Assembly: GCA_019634835.1 (NCBI GenBank)
Contig: JAHCAO010000008.1
Coordinates: forward strand, 1 to 64,000
Direction: 5' to 3'
DNA from: Gammaproteobacteria bacterium
GTDB taxonomy: Bacteria; Pseudomonadota; Gammaproteobacteria; DSM-16500
DNA length: 64,000 nucleotides
Shown here piece after piece: positions 44,230-54,191 of this stretch. Made by a program: the position numbers and the translations under genes. A model generated the notes under the pieces. The model had not been told where the DNA came from. It made no database searches and worked only from the letters and a program-made list of their open reading frames with translations. Position 1 is the first letter of the stretch, and every line of letters begins with the position of its first letter.

Positions 44230-47153
44230 TGAGGAAACGGATTAATCAATTATTATTGTTTATTATAATAGGGCTTATGTTTTGTAGCCAAGCTGTGATT
44301 ATAGTGCAAGCTGCTGACTCTAATTCCAATGATAATACTAAAGACGATAACTATACCTTATCTATTAAGGACGAACAAACTAACAAAGTCATTACAATCA
44401 AGTTGATTCAGTATAACTCAGAGCTTTATGAGTTGGGTTATAAAGTGTTTACCATGAATAATAAAATCACGGATGCTTACTTATTGGCTCTAGCGGCTGT
44501 TAAGCAACGGCCAGAAGATTTATTGTGGCGTAGACGATTAGCACAGGTTGCAATCTGGAATAGCCAATATGAAACAGCACTAGATCAGTGGGTATATATT
44601 GCTAAGCAAACTAAAAATATTGATGATATCGAAGCGGGTAAAAAAATTGCGAAACAAATCTATCATTACTCAGCATTGAGTGAGTTACTTTGGCTACAAA
44701 TTTCTACAAATTATGCGCAAAAACCCCTTTGGTTAGAATATATTAATGCAGTAGAAACTGCAGGTAAACCTGAGCTTGCTATTGCTAAGTTGCAAATGGC
44801 GGTCAAAGTTAATTCTGATCCATTTTTTAAAGAGCAGTTAGCGAATCTTTATCAATCACTTGGGGACATCGAAAAGGAAAAAGCAGTGATTGATAAAGTT
44901 CATCTGAGCTCACCCAGCATTGCAGTTAAAAGAGCTTCCATATTGATTAATCAACGTCATATCAAAGAAGCTTTTGATGCACTCGACGTTGCTCATGGCA
45001 ATGCTTCTTTGGAAGACAAAAATTTTTGGACTATGTATGCGCAGTTGGCATGGTCTATTAATAATCACCAAGCAGCACTGCACGGTTATAAAATAGTACT
45101 CAATCAAGGATCGGCTGATTTAGAGAGTTATCAGCGTATTATCGTTTTGCTGGCAGATAGAAACCCGACTCAAGCACTCAGTTATGCAAAAATAGCAATG
45201 GCAAAATATAAGACCAATAGTGAAATACCGATGTATGTATTGGGAATTGAGCAACAGTTAGGGCATTGGAATGAGATGGGGAGAATTATTGACACGATAC
45301 CTGTAAGCACGATGAGCAATTTGAATTATTTACCGTATTTTTGGACGTTGAAAGCGGAGCGATGGCAATATACGGAACAAGAAAAAAGGGCGTTGTTAGT
45401 CTATTTGCAGGGGATCCGCGCATTACCAGATTCGATGGAACTAAAGAAAGATTATTTGTGGTTTTTACTGAATACCAATAATAAAATACTCTTACCAAAT
45501 GCTCTTGCACGCATACAACATTTGATCCCAAGTTCTCCTGATTTATGGGGAGCTAGCGCGGTAGCTTATTACCGCTTGCAGCAGCCTATAGAGACTAGGA
45601 ATATTGTTTCACTCTATTCACAGCAACTTCAAAACAATCTTGAGGATCCTTATTGGCAATTAGACTTAGCAGATATTTATGATCAGACTGATCCTAATAT
45701 GGGCATGGATTTTGTTCATTTTGGTGATGAGTTACGCCGTTATACTTGGCCGATTTATCTTAATTTACTGCACAGGCAAGGTAAGCCAATATATTATGAT
45801 CAGCTATTGAATTATCTGAAATTATCGCAACAAGAAGCAGCGGGTGATCCAACTGCTATCGTGATTGCACAACTCATGTCTAAGTCCATGACGCCTGAGG
45901 CGGAAGAATTAATTGTGGCTTGGGCGATAGATCAAAATAATTATGATTTTGCTCAGGCAGTTTATAGTAATTATTTAAGGATCGGATTAAAGCCATCTGC
46001 AACGGCAATATTAAGTTTGGCATTGTATCAAGAAGATCGCCCTATGATGCGAAAACTTCTTATTGAGAAGCCCGAAAAATTACAATATCGAGATAGAGTA
46101 CAAGCAGCAGATAGAATAAATGCGTTACCCTTAGCACAATCGCTCGCAATGCAGGGATTAACAGAACATCCCAATGATTATCAAATGTATGATTTATTTA
46201 CTAGCGTGATGCTTGAGTCCAGCCATCATGTCGATTTAAGAGGAGAATTTTATCAATATGGCATGTTGCAAGGATTGCGTACTTATTTAGCTGGCACGTA
46301 TTTTGTTACGCCTGGTATTAGCCTTACACCTTATATACAGGACTGGTTTGTACATGTGAATAATTCATCTCAGATGGCAACCACACCAACACCTGATGAA
46401 ATGATAGGATTGCAGGCGAAGTTTAAAACGATGCGTGGTTTTATATTTTTAGATGCAGCGCACCGAAAGAGTTTAGAATCATTTCCAACGATATTATTTG
46501 CTTATGAATATTTGATAACACATGAATTAAATTCTCGATTAGAACTAGGTTATAAACAGTTAGCGAATGACACTGCGTTTTTATATGTCGGTGGTTATAC
46601 GAATTATTTATCACTGTTATTTAATTACACCATCACCTCGCGAGATTTAGTCACATTGCAACTTGCACAGAAATTCTTTTATACGCAAGATAATCATTAT
46701 CTAGCTAGCGGTAATGTGGAAGATTTAGCTTATGAGCATTATTTTTGGCAGCAGTATCCAGACTTGTCCCTGCGCTTTTATGTGCGTGGTAATCAATACT
46801 ATCCTAAGACAAATCAATTACGTGGTTCTATTCTTAAGTTAATTCCACCTGATGATGGTGAAGCTAATACAGATGTAAATTTGGTTGTTCCTGGCACCAG
46901 TACAGAGTATGGCATCACTGCTCAAGTTGGTGTGGCTTATTTAGAAGATTACACACATAGTTGGAAACCATTTGCTTCTGCCACTCTTCTTAGCAATTCT
47001 CAGACAGGAATAGGCAGGATTATGAATGTGGGCATTGCTGGCACAGTGATTGGTCGTGATCATTTGGCGTTCTATTATGAAAATGGTACTAATCAAGCAC
47101 CAGGCGTACAAAAAGAAATTTTAATTGGACTAAGTTATCGGTATTATTTTTAA
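44229..47153 (+). CDS. pelB: PelB C-terminal part: exported TPR protein with outer-membrane beta-barrel
   Basis: A 974-residue protein with its own signal peptide (QLLLFIIIGLMFCSQAVIIVQAA). A long TPR region follows (about 60-600; AYLLALAAVKQRPEDLLWRRRLAQVAIW). The C-terminal 300 residues are amphipathic beta strands ending in ILIGLSYRYYF, a typical outer-membrane barrel terminus with final Phe. It should be the Pel export porin and periplasmic scaffold for PelA. Together with the preceding gene it makes about 1260 residues, matching a complete PelB. The new signal peptide shows this is an organised split, not a simple frameshift. Confidence 0.85.
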   Translation: MRKRINQLLLFIIIGLMFCSQAVIIVQAADSNSNDNTKDDNYTLSIKDEQTNKVITIKLIQYNSELYELGYKVFTMNNKITDAYLLALAAVKQRPEDLLWRRRLAQVAIWNSQYETALDQWVYIAKQTKNIDDIEAGKKIAKQIYHYSALSELLWLQISTNYAQKPLWLEYINAVETAGKPELAIAKLQMAVKVNSDPFFKEQLANLYQSLGDIEKEKAVIDKVHLSSPSIAVKRASILINQRHIKEAFDALDVAHGNASLEDKNFWTMYAQLAWSINNHQAALHGYKIVLNQGSADLESYQRIIVLLADRNPTQALSYAKIAMAKYKTNSEIPMYVLGIEQQLGHWNEMGRIIDTIPVSTMSNLNYLPYFWTLKAERWQYTEQEKRALLVYLQGIRALPDSMELKKDYLWFLLNTNNKILLPNALARIQHLIPSSPDLWGASAVAYYRLQQPIETRNIVSLYSQQLQNNLEDPYWQLDLADIYDQTDPNMGMDFVHFGDELRRYTWPIYLNLLHRQGKPIYYDQLLNYLKLSQQEAAGDPTAIVIAQLMSKSMTPEAEELIVAWAIDQNNYDFAQAVYSNYLRIGLKPSATAILSLALYQEDRPMMRKLLIEKPEKLQYRDRVQAADRINALPLAQSLAMQGLTEHPNDYQMYDLFTSVMLESSHHVDLRGEFYQYGMLQGLRTYLAGTYFVTPGISLTPYIQDWFVHVNNSSQMATTPTPDEMIGLQAKFKTMRGFIFLDAAHRKSLESFPTILFAYEYLITHELNSRLELGYKQLANDTAFLYVGGYTNYLSLLFNYTITSRDLVTLQLAQKFFYTQDNHYLASGNVEDLAYEHYFWQQYPDLSLRFYVRGNQYYPKTNQLRGSILKLIPPDDGEANTDVNLVVPGTSTEYGITAQVGVAYLEDYTHSWKPFASATLLSNSQTGIGRIMNVGIAGTVIGRDHLAFYYENGTNQAPGVQKEILIGLSYRYYF

Positions 47154-47171
47154 TAAGTAAAAGGAGTTACT

Positions 47172-47699
47172 ATGAAAAATACTTTTCTACTCATCATGCT
47201 AGCATCATTATTTACACTGTTCGTTGGTTGTACCACCATTAATACAGAGCGATTACCGCATTATTGCTTTCAGCCACGCAGTGCTTGGGGAATTGCTACT
47301 TTTACTAATAATACGGATGTGCCTCAAGCAGGCACTAGAGCAATGTCGATCACTACAGGCGTGTTACGTTCAAGAGGTATCGCATTCCTGGCCACATTCC
47401 AACCGCGTAAGAATTGCAATGAATTGATTATTTGTCCAAATAATTCAGTGTCATTAGTTGAAGTACGCCGCTTTGGTTTGGAACATCATATTCGATATAT
47501 GGTTATTGGCGCAGTTAATGAGTGGCAATACAAAGTAGGATTGGATGGCGAACCAGTTGCTTCTGTCTCAATACAAATACTTGATGTACAAAGAAACCAA
47601 ATTGTGTGGAGTTCAGTGGGCAGCCGAATTGGATCTTCTCATTCTGGACTAAGTGTCACTGCACAAGATCTTATTAACGATATGTTAAGTAAGCTATAG
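47172..47699 (+). CDS. pelC: PelC outer-membrane lipoprotein
   Basis: A 175-residue lipoprotein. The signal sequence ends in the lipobox LFVGC (Cys20). The rest has the PelC alpha/beta layout: WGIATFTNNTDVPQAGTRAMSITTGVLRSRGI and RYMVIGAVNEWQYKVG. In P. aeruginosa PelC forms a dodecameric ring at the inner face of the outer membrane, guiding Pel to the PelB porin. It begins 18 bp after pelB with AAGGAG upstream. Confidence 0.9.
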   Translation: MKNTFLLIMLASLFTLFVGCTTINTERLPHYCFQPRSAWGIATFTNNTDVPQAGTRAMSITTGVLRSRGIAFLATFQPRKNCNELIICPNNSVSLVEVRRFGLEHHIRYMVIGAVNEWQYKVGLDGEPVASVSIQILDVQRNQIVWSSVGSRIGSSHSGLSVTAQDLINDMLSKL

Positions 47700-47708
47700 G
47701 TTTCACAT

Positions 47709-49052
47709 ATGATAAATAGATTGCAATGGATGCAAATTTGGCAAAGAGAGAATACCACACGATGGATCTGGGTTGAGAGCATAGCTATTACATTAATTGT
47801 TCTGTTGCTGTGCTATATGAGTAATCCAGAAAATCCATTTTATATTAATACTATCTTTCCCTGGCCATGGCTTGCAGGAATAATTATTGCATTGCAATAT
47901 GGGTTTGGCCCGGGAATATTATCCGTCTTGGTGATAGCAGTAGCAGTTGCACAACATGAATCGGTGGCTGTTTTATCTGTGCCACCATATCAAACCTATT
48001 TATTAACAGGCATGGTATTAACATTTATTTGTGCGCTTTTTAGCTCAAGTTGGATGCAGCGGGTATTGCGAGCTGAGGAGCTATACGAATATACAGAGGA
48101 AAGATTGGATACTCTTTCACGTTCATATAATGTGCTTAGAGTTTCTTATGATTATTTGGAGCAAAGCTTAATTTCAAAGCCAGTAACGATACGTGAAATT
48201 GAAAAAAAATTACAACAATCATTACTTGAATCTGATGGACAGATTGATTCAAAAAATGCTGCTTATTTTTTAGAAATTGTCAGTCAATATTGTTCGTTGC
48301 GTGATGCTGCAATTTATTTATATCAATCAGGTAAACTGAATATTAATCCCATTGCGGCGATTGGCACGGTGAAAATGCTGGACTTGAATGATCCATTAGT
48401 TAAATACGTGATTGATAACGACGAGCATAATTATGTTACTTTAAACGATATGGCAGATCCAAAGAACACGGAATACATTGCTGTTGTGCCAATGTATACA
48501 AGCCATAAACAATTCATCGGTATATTCGTAGTAAAAGAAATGTCATTTTGGCGATTGAATGCTGAAACACTACAGATCATGCAGATATTAACGCTATACT
48601 TTTCAGAAGAAGTCGCTGTTGTGCAACAAACTAAAGATTTATTGGTTTTATTTCCAGATTGTCCGCCAGATTTTCTGAAAGAACTTGGTAAATTGCTTTA
48701 TCTAAAAAAATCAATCGGGATTGATAGCTCAATAGTTGCGATCCGAATAGATAACTCAGATCAAGTCGATAACATTCTATTTTCAATTAAAAAGCAGCAG
48801 CGTGGGTTTGATTATTTGTGGCATCGTCATCTGGAAAATACTGATTTTCTGCTGACATTAATGCCATTTACTAATGCCGTGGGAAGTAGTGGTTACTTTG
48901 CCAGAATAAATACATTTTTGTTAGAAACGTATGGGAAAAAAATAGGGGAGCTTGGTATTACAGAGCGCTCAATGTTGCTTTATGATCAAAAACCAGAGCT
49001 GATTCTTAATGAGATATTGGGAGATATAATGGAAGTCAATGTGAATGGATAA
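47709..49052 (+). CDS. pelD: PelD: c-di-GMP receptor of the Pel synthase complex
   Basis: A 447-residue inner-membrane protein. Four hydrophobic segments (residues 20-115) and a short coiled coil (120-155) are followed by a GAF domain (about 175-315) and a degenerate GGDEF domain. The I-site RxxD is kept as RGFD (365-368), and Arg399 fits the second c-di-GMP arginine of P. aeruginosa PelD. Pel synthesis is therefore probably switched on by c-di-GMP after translation. It overlaps pelE by 8 bp. Confidence 0.92.
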   Translation: MINRLQWMQIWQRENTTRWIWVESIAITLIVLLLCYMSNPENPFYINTIFPWPWLAGIIIALQYGFGPGILSVLVIAVAVAQHESVAVLSVPPYQTYLLTGMVLTFICALFSSSWMQRVLRAEELYEYTEERLDTLSRSYNVLRVSYDYLEQSLISKPVTIREIEKKLQQSLLESDGQIDSKNAAYFLEIVSQYCSLRDAAIYLYQSGKLNINPIAAIGTVKMLDLNDPLVKYVIDNDEHNYVTLNDMADPKNTEYIAVVPMYTSHKQFIGIFVVKEMSFWRLNAETLQIMQILTLYFSEEVAVVQQTKDLLVLFPDCPPDFLKELGKLLYLKKSIGIDSSIVAIRIDNSDQVDNILFSIKKQQRGFDYLWHRHLENTDFLLTLMPFTNAVGSSGYFARINTFLLETYGKKIGELGITERSMLLYDQKPELILNEILGDIMEVNVNG

Positions 49053-50022
49053 TCAATTCATACAAATGTATCAATTAGGGTATTTATTTTCTCCGAGCCC
49101 CGCTTTGAGAACATATTTTGATATTTTTATGTTTAATTTTTTCTTCTGTATCTTGTTCGCAGTGATTTTATTGTACTTTGTACCCAAACGTTTTAAGAAA
49201 TCTCATTTATATCTATCATTATTGTTTATTGCTTTTGGTACTTTTATTCCCATCTTTGGCCTAATTTTATTGCTAGTAGGTGTTTATTTACTTCACTATT
49301 ATGCGCGGCACTATCGCCAGGCCGAGGTCGTGACTGCGATGCAGAAACAATTCGGATCTGAAAAATTTGCCAAATTATCTGCTTATGCGGCAGGTTGGGC
49401 TCACACGAGAATCTTTAATCAGTCGTTTCGTAAAGAAGAACGCGAACGTGCACTTTATGCCATTAATAAACAACGTACGAAGCAAGTAAACGATGTGAAT
49501 AGAGCTTTACTTTCTGATAGTACAGATGAAATTCGCTTATATGCTTTTAACGTATTGAATAAACAGCAGAGTCTTATGACCAGTGCAATTAAAAATTGTT
49601 TGGATATGAAAGAAAAAACAAGTGATGTGGGTGATATTGCAAAAATTAATAAATCTTTGGCGTATCTGTATTGGGAATATTTTTCATTAAATTTAAATCA
49701 AGGACAGCTTGCTGAAGAGATGTTGAGCAAGGCACATATTTACGCAACAGAAGCCGTTCAAGTCTTAGTAGAAGATGGTAATTTATGGTTATTACTGGCA
49801 AAAATTTCCAATAAATTAAATAAAGAGGATGAGTATCAAAAAGCATTAGAAGTAGCAAGAGGACTGATGCGCATACCTCCTGAAATTTATCTTGACTTGG
49901 CTGCATTGAGTTATGCAAACCGCGATTTTAAGCAAATGCAGGCTTATCTCAACGAGGACATGGATTTGTGTGATGTTTCAACTAATGCATCTTTAATTAA
50001 ATTCTGGTGTAAGCATGAATAA
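49045..50022 (+). CDS. pelE: PelE: inner-membrane TPR subunit of the Pel synthase
   Basis: A 325-residue protein. Two transmembrane helices lie in residues 25-90 (FDIFMFNFFFCILFAVILLYF; FIPIFGLILLLVGVYLL), followed by a helical cytoplasmic TPR-like region (AEEMLSKAHIYATEAVQVLVEDGNLW; YLDLAALSYANRDFKQMQAYL). Size and position match P. aeruginosa PelE (329 residues), which joins PelD and PelG. It overlaps both neighbours by 8 bp. Confidence 0.88.
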   Translation: MDNQFIQMYQLGYLFSPSPALRTYFDIFMFNFFFCILFAVILLYFVPKRFKKSHLYLSLLFIAFGTFIPIFGLILLLVGVYLLHYYARHYRQAEVVTAMQKQFGSEKFAKLSAYAAGWAHTRIFNQSFRKEERERALYAINKQRTKQVNDVNRALLSDSTDEIRLYAFNVLNKQQSLMTSAIKNCLDMKEKTSDVGDIAKINKSLAYLYWEYFSLNLNQGQLAEEMLSKAHIYATEAVQVLVEDGNLWLLLAKISNKLNKEDEYQKALEVARGLMRIPPEIYLDLAALSYANRDFKQMQAYLNEDMDLCDVSTNASLIKFWCKHE

Positions 50023-51523
50023 ATGGCTTCGGAAAACGGATCAAGTAGATATTTGTTTACTTCTGGAAGGATCTTATCCATTTGTGTTGGGAGGTGTTTC
50101 TACCTGGGTACATAAAATAATTCAGGCTTTTCCTGAATATCGTTTTGGTATTGTTTTTCTGGGAAGTAGGCCAGAAGACTATGTGAATGGGCCGCATTAT
50201 GAATTACCAAATAATGTAGTGCATTTTGAGATACATTATCTTTTTGTTGACCAGAATTCTTCGCCTAAATCAGTGCATATTAATCCTGCTTGTTATCAAC
50301 AGATGAGTGATATGCACGAAGGTTTTAGGGGGAAATATGAAAACTATAATGAATTGTTTCAGCATCTTGATTTTTACCTCAAATCTAAAGGTGGAATCAC
50401 AAAAGAACAATTTTTTTATGCAAAAGAAAGTTGGGACTATATTACTGAGCAATATTCTACGTACTCATCTGAGCCATCATTTATTGATTACTTTTGGACA
50501 ATAAAAAATATTCATGAGCCACTTTGGGTACTACCTAAAATTGTTCGCCATTTGCCTAAGGCAAAATTAGTGCATGCGTTATCTACTGGATATGCAGGGT
50601 TCTTAGGCACGCTATTACATAATCAGTTTGGATGTCCGCTTGTCCTGTCTGAGCATGGGATATATACAAAAGAGCGTCGCATTGAAATATTAAGTTCAAA
50701 TATTTTTCGTGACATTAATTTTCTGCAAGAAGATATTGTCAGTGTCAGTTATTTGCGAACGTTGTGGAGTAACTTTTTTGAGTCTTTGGCTAAAACTTGC
50801 TATGCAGCCGCTGATCCTGTTATTAGCCTTTTTCAGGGTGCGAACCATATTCAATTGGAATATGGGGTGGAGAAAGCGAAAACAGAGATTATTCCGAATG
50901 GAGTTGATATAAATTTTTATGCTGATTTATATCGACCTCTGGCGGAGAAGCCTAAGCACGTTGTTGGTTTTATCGGTAGAGTGGTGCCAATTAAAGATGT
51001 TAAAACATTTATTCGGTCAATTGCGCTGGTCAAACATCAAATTCAAACTATAGAAGCTTGGCTCGTTGGCTCATTGGAAGAAGCGCCTGAGTACGTGATA
51101 GAGTGCCAAGATCTTATTCGAAGTTTAGAGTTAGAGCAGTACGTGAAAATAATACCAACGCAAGATTTGCGAACTATTTATCCTCAGCTCCAACTTATAG
51201 TGTTGAGTTCAATTAGTGAAGGCATGCCTTTAGTGGTGCTTGAAGGGAATGCTGCTGGCATACCTGTTATTGCAACAGATGTGGGTGCATGTAGAGAGTT
51301 GATTGAGGGGCGAGCAGGGGATGATGCAAGATTAGGTAAAAGTGGGTTGATAGTTAAAATGGCTGACCCAGAAGATTTGGCTAATGCTATTGTGAGCTTA
51401 TTAACAAACTCAAGTGAATGGGAGAGAGCGAGTCAGGCAGGTATGTCACGAGTAAAGCAGTACTATGATCAAGACACTATGTTTACACAATATCGGAACA
51501 TCTATCAGAAGAGGTTGATATAA
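50015..51523 (+). CDS. pelF: PelF: Pel glycosyltransferase (GT4)
   Basis: A 502-residue cytosolic glycosyltransferase of GT-B fold that polymerises the Pel backbone, probably from UDP-GalNAc. The N-terminus has EGSYPFVLGGVSTWVHKII, the PelF-type opening. The C-terminal donor domain has GFIGRVVPIKDVKTFI and the GT4 EX7E-type segment SSISEGMPLVVLEGNAAGIPVIATDVG. It overlaps pelE by 8 bp and pelG by 1 bp. Confidence 0.95.
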   Translation: MNKWLRKTDQVDICLLLEGSYPFVLGGVSTWVHKIIQAFPEYRFGIVFLGSRPEDYVNGPHYELPNNVVHFEIHYLFVDQNSSPKSVHINPACYQQMSDMHEGFRGKYENYNELFQHLDFYLKSKGGITKEQFFYAKESWDYITEQYSTYSSEPSFIDYFWTIKNIHEPLWVLPKIVRHLPKAKLVHALSTGYAGFLGTLLHNQFGCPLVLSEHGIYTKERRIEILSSNIFRDINFLQEDIVSVSYLRTLWSNFFESLAKTCYAAADPVISLFQGANHIQLEYGVEKAKTEIIPNGVDINFYADLYRPLAEKPKHVVGFIGRVVPIKDVKTFIRSIALVKHQIQTIEAWLVGSLEEAPEYVIECQDLIRSLELEQYVKIIPTQDLRTIYPQLQLIVLSSISEGMPLVVLEGNAAGIPVIATDVGACRELIEGRAGDDARLGKSGLIVKMADPEDLANAIVSLLTNSSEWERASQAGMSRVKQYYDQDTMFTQYRNIYQKRLI

Positions 51524-52893
51524 TGGCTGGAATTGGTTTTGAGCTACGTAAGCTGTTAGCTAAAGGAAGATATGTTGACCTTTTTCAAGCTTATGGATAT
51601 GCCGGTATTGTTGGTGCTGGGCCGTGGATCATTTCCATCTTGGGCATTTTGTTTTTGGGCATCTTGCTTCAGTTAGATAAACGAGTCCAATTACCTGTTG
51701 CTCAATTTCAAGTGTCTGTTACGTATCTTATTTCATCCAGCTTGATTTTTAGTAGCTTTGCGCAACATAGTTTTACGCGATATGTTGCCGATACTTTATT
51801 TAGTAAGCACATGTTTAAAGTGATACCCAATTTGAATGGGTTGCTTCTCATTATTACATTTTTAGCGGGAGCCTTTGCTTATTTTATCACAGCTACTTTT
51901 TTTCCAGTACAAGACCTTGCTTATCGATTTCTCATGATGGGCTGTTTTGTTATTCTATGTGATATATGGGTTTTAACTAATCTACTAGCAGGATTAAAAG
52001 ATTATAAAGTTGTATTGTATGCTTTCGTTATTGGCTATAGTTTAATTGTATGTGTTGGTTTAACGATGAAGCAATTTGGAGTAGATGGTTATTTATTGGG
52101 TTTTATGTTTGGTCATGCTATTATTTTTTTGGTTTTGGCTTCAGCTATTTATCATGCTTATCCTTCAACTCACCTTATTGATTTTGAATTTTTGAAACCT
52201 GCTAAACGGTACTATTCTTTAATGTTAACTAGTTTATTTTTTAATTTAGCTATTTGGGCGGATAAATATTTGTTCTGGTTTAATCCATTGACAAGTGAAT
52301 CATTAATCGGGCCTTTGCGTTCATCACCTCTTTATGATATTCCAATATTTCTAGCTTATTTAGCTATTTTGCCTGGCATGGCGGTCTTTTTATTGCGGCT
52401 TGAAACTGATTTCTCTGAGTATTATATACGTTTCAATGAGTCCATTCGTGAAGGAGGTTCGCTAGAGCAAATTCAAGTTGCTCGTGATCAAATGATTTCC
52501 TACGCAAAGTATTGCATCATTGAAATCATTAAAGTCCAAGCGATTGTTGTTGCATGTGTATTTTTAGTAGGAGACAAACTACTTAATTTGTTAAACATCT
52601 CTCTTATTTATAGGCCCACATTAAATATTGATGTGATTGGGAGTAGTTTGCAGGTCGTGTTTCTTGGCATCTTAAACATAACATTTTATCTTGATAAACG
52701 CATGGAAGCATTACAGTTATCTCTTATTGCTGTGATATTGAATGTCATTTTTACTATGATATCAATTCATTTAGGTCCGAATTATTATGGCTTCGGATTT
52801 ACCTTTGCATTTTTTCTAACATGTACATTTGGGTATTATTGGCTTAGCGACATGATGGAAGATTTGGAATACAAAATGATTATGTTACGTTAG
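51523..52893 (+). CDS. pelG: PelG: Wzx-like inner-membrane Pel transporter
   Basis: A 456-residue protein with about twelve hydrophobic segments along its length. It opens AGIGFELRKLLAKGRYVDL, typical of PelG, and belongs to the MATE/MOP flippase-like superfamily. It forms the membrane channel for the growing chain with PelD and PelE. It starts at the last base of the pelF stop codon. Confidence 0.95.
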   Translation: MAGIGFELRKLLAKGRYVDLFQAYGYAGIVGAGPWIISILGILFLGILLQLDKRVQLPVAQFQVSVTYLISSSLIFSSFAQHSFTRYVADTLFSKHMFKVIPNLNGLLLIITFLAGAFAYFITATFFPVQDLAYRFLMMGCFVILCDIWVLTNLLAGLKDYKVVLYAFVIGYSLIVCVGLTMKQFGVDGYLLGFMFGHAIIFLVLASAIYHAYPSTHLIDFEFLKPAKRYYSLMLTSLFFNLAIWADKYLFWFNPLTSESLIGPLRSSPLYDIPIFLAYLAILPGMAVFLLRLETDFSEYYIRFNESIREGGSLEQIQVARDQMISYAKYCIIEIIKVQAIVVACVFLVGDKLLNLLNISLIYRPTLNIDVIGSSLQVVFLGILNITFYLDKRMEALQLSLIAVILNVIFTMISIHLGPNYYGFGFTFAFFLTCTFGYYWLSDMMEDLEYKMIMLR

Positions 52894-52902
52894 TATTGAA
52901 GC

Positions 52903-53694
52903 ATGATGCGAAAATTAAAAATAAATGATATTACAATGTACTATGAGGTACATGGAGAAGGCGAGCCTATTGTTTTAGTCTCAGGGTTTGGTGCAGATCA
53001 TACTATTTGGTATGAAGTGGTAGATAGACTCAAAAATACTTACCAAGTGATTCTGCTAGATAATCGTGGTATAGGCCAAACTGATGTGCCGGCTGGTGCT
53101 TACTCAATAGAGCAAATGGCAAATGATGTCATTGCGCTTTGTACTCACATTGGTATACGGCAAGCGCATTTTATTGGTAACTCCATGGGTGGTTATATTG
53201 TACAAATGCTTGCTTATCAATATCCAGAAAGGGTTAAATCTGTTGTGATTAGTAATTCTGCTACCACAGCGCAATATTGCTTTAATTTATATCTTGCAGC
53301 ACAGCTTGAGTTGATCAAAGCAAATGCACCGCTGATTTCTCTAATCAAAGTATCTTGTAGCTGGATATTCTCATATCAATTTCTTTCTCAACCGGGTGTG
53401 CTTGATAAATTGATTCAACAAAACCTAGAAAACCCTTATCCACTGGGTGTTACAGGTTATGAAGGGCAGTATGCAGCATTGAAGCAATTTGATTCGAGAG
53501 AGTGGGTGGAAAAAATTAATGTGCCTACTATGATTATTGGTGCGGATCAAGATTTGATTTTTAATGAAAAGTCTACTCAATCGCTGGCTAATCTTATTCC
53601 TGGTGCAACTTATTTTTGTTTTGCTAATTGTGGTCATTTACCGTTTATCGAGTATCCAGAAAAATTTGTGAACTTGATTCAAGAGTATATTTGA
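52903..53694 (+). CDS. Alpha/beta-hydrolase following pelG
   Basis: A 263-residue alpha/beta-hydrolase. The catalytic triad is readable: nucleophile Ser94 in GNSMGG, an acid in GADQD (Asp215 or Asp217), and His245 in CGHLPF; the oxyanion-side motif is VSGFGADHTIW. It is similar in length and style to 3-oxoadipate enol-lactone hydrolases. No signal peptide, so cytoplasmic. It begins 9 bp after pelG, so it is probably co-transcribed, yet it is not part of the standard pelABCDEFG set. The substrate is unknown. Confidence 0.85.
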   Translation: MMRKLKINDITMYYEVHGEGEPIVLVSGFGADHTIWYEVVDRLKNTYQVILLDNRGIGQTDVPAGAYSIEQMANDVIALCTHIGIRQAHFIGNSMGGYIVQMLAYQYPERVKSVVISNSATTAQYCFNLYLAAQLELIKANAPLISLIKVSCSWIFSYQFLSQPGVLDKLIQQNLENPYPLGVTGYEGQYAALKQFDSREWVEKINVPTMIIGADQDLIFNEKSTQSLANLIPGATYFCFANCGHLPFIEYPEKFVNLIQEYI

Positions 53695-54191
53695 GGTATT
53701 CAATTTTTTCTTCTTTTTTCTTCTTAAACAATTGAAAATTAATTCAAATAATTATGTCAAAATATTGCTCTTTCAAAGCTAGATAGATGTCAAATTGAAT
53801 CTTATCCAATTTTACCCCGTCATATTATTCAAGACTGCATTTTAATTTACACAAAGAAACGAACACGCATATGAACATAAGAGAAACGTATTCTTTAAAA
53901 TAGTGAGAACATTAAAAGTCCATCCTTCATTTTAATAAAAAATAACGGAAATTATTGAGCTGTGTATTATTGTTTATGGAGAATAAAAAGGGCAGACCTG
54001 CTCAGAATTTGCTATTCCTGGTCAATGCTTACTGCTTGATAGACGGCCCGCTTTTTTAGCAGAGCGTCCTGCTATGCATGTAATTTATTTGAATCAGAAC
54101 GGATTATGAGGTAAATTACGGGGTGATCCGACCATTTTCTGTTGGCGGAGACACTTAATGCATAGTTTAATTTTTGCAATAGGACTTGATC
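53695..54191. other. 497-bp intergenic region between the pel operon and panG
   Basis: A very AT-rich gap without a convincing gene. At 53986-54060 a structured stretch has AAAAAGGGC pairing imperfectly with GGCCCGCTTTTTT across about 50 nt, with inner GACC/GGTC pairing. It may be the pel operon terminator or a small RNA. Farther right, CGGATTA and TGATCCG (about 54098-54130) form another weak dyad. No promoter can be assigned with confidence. Confidence 0.4.
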
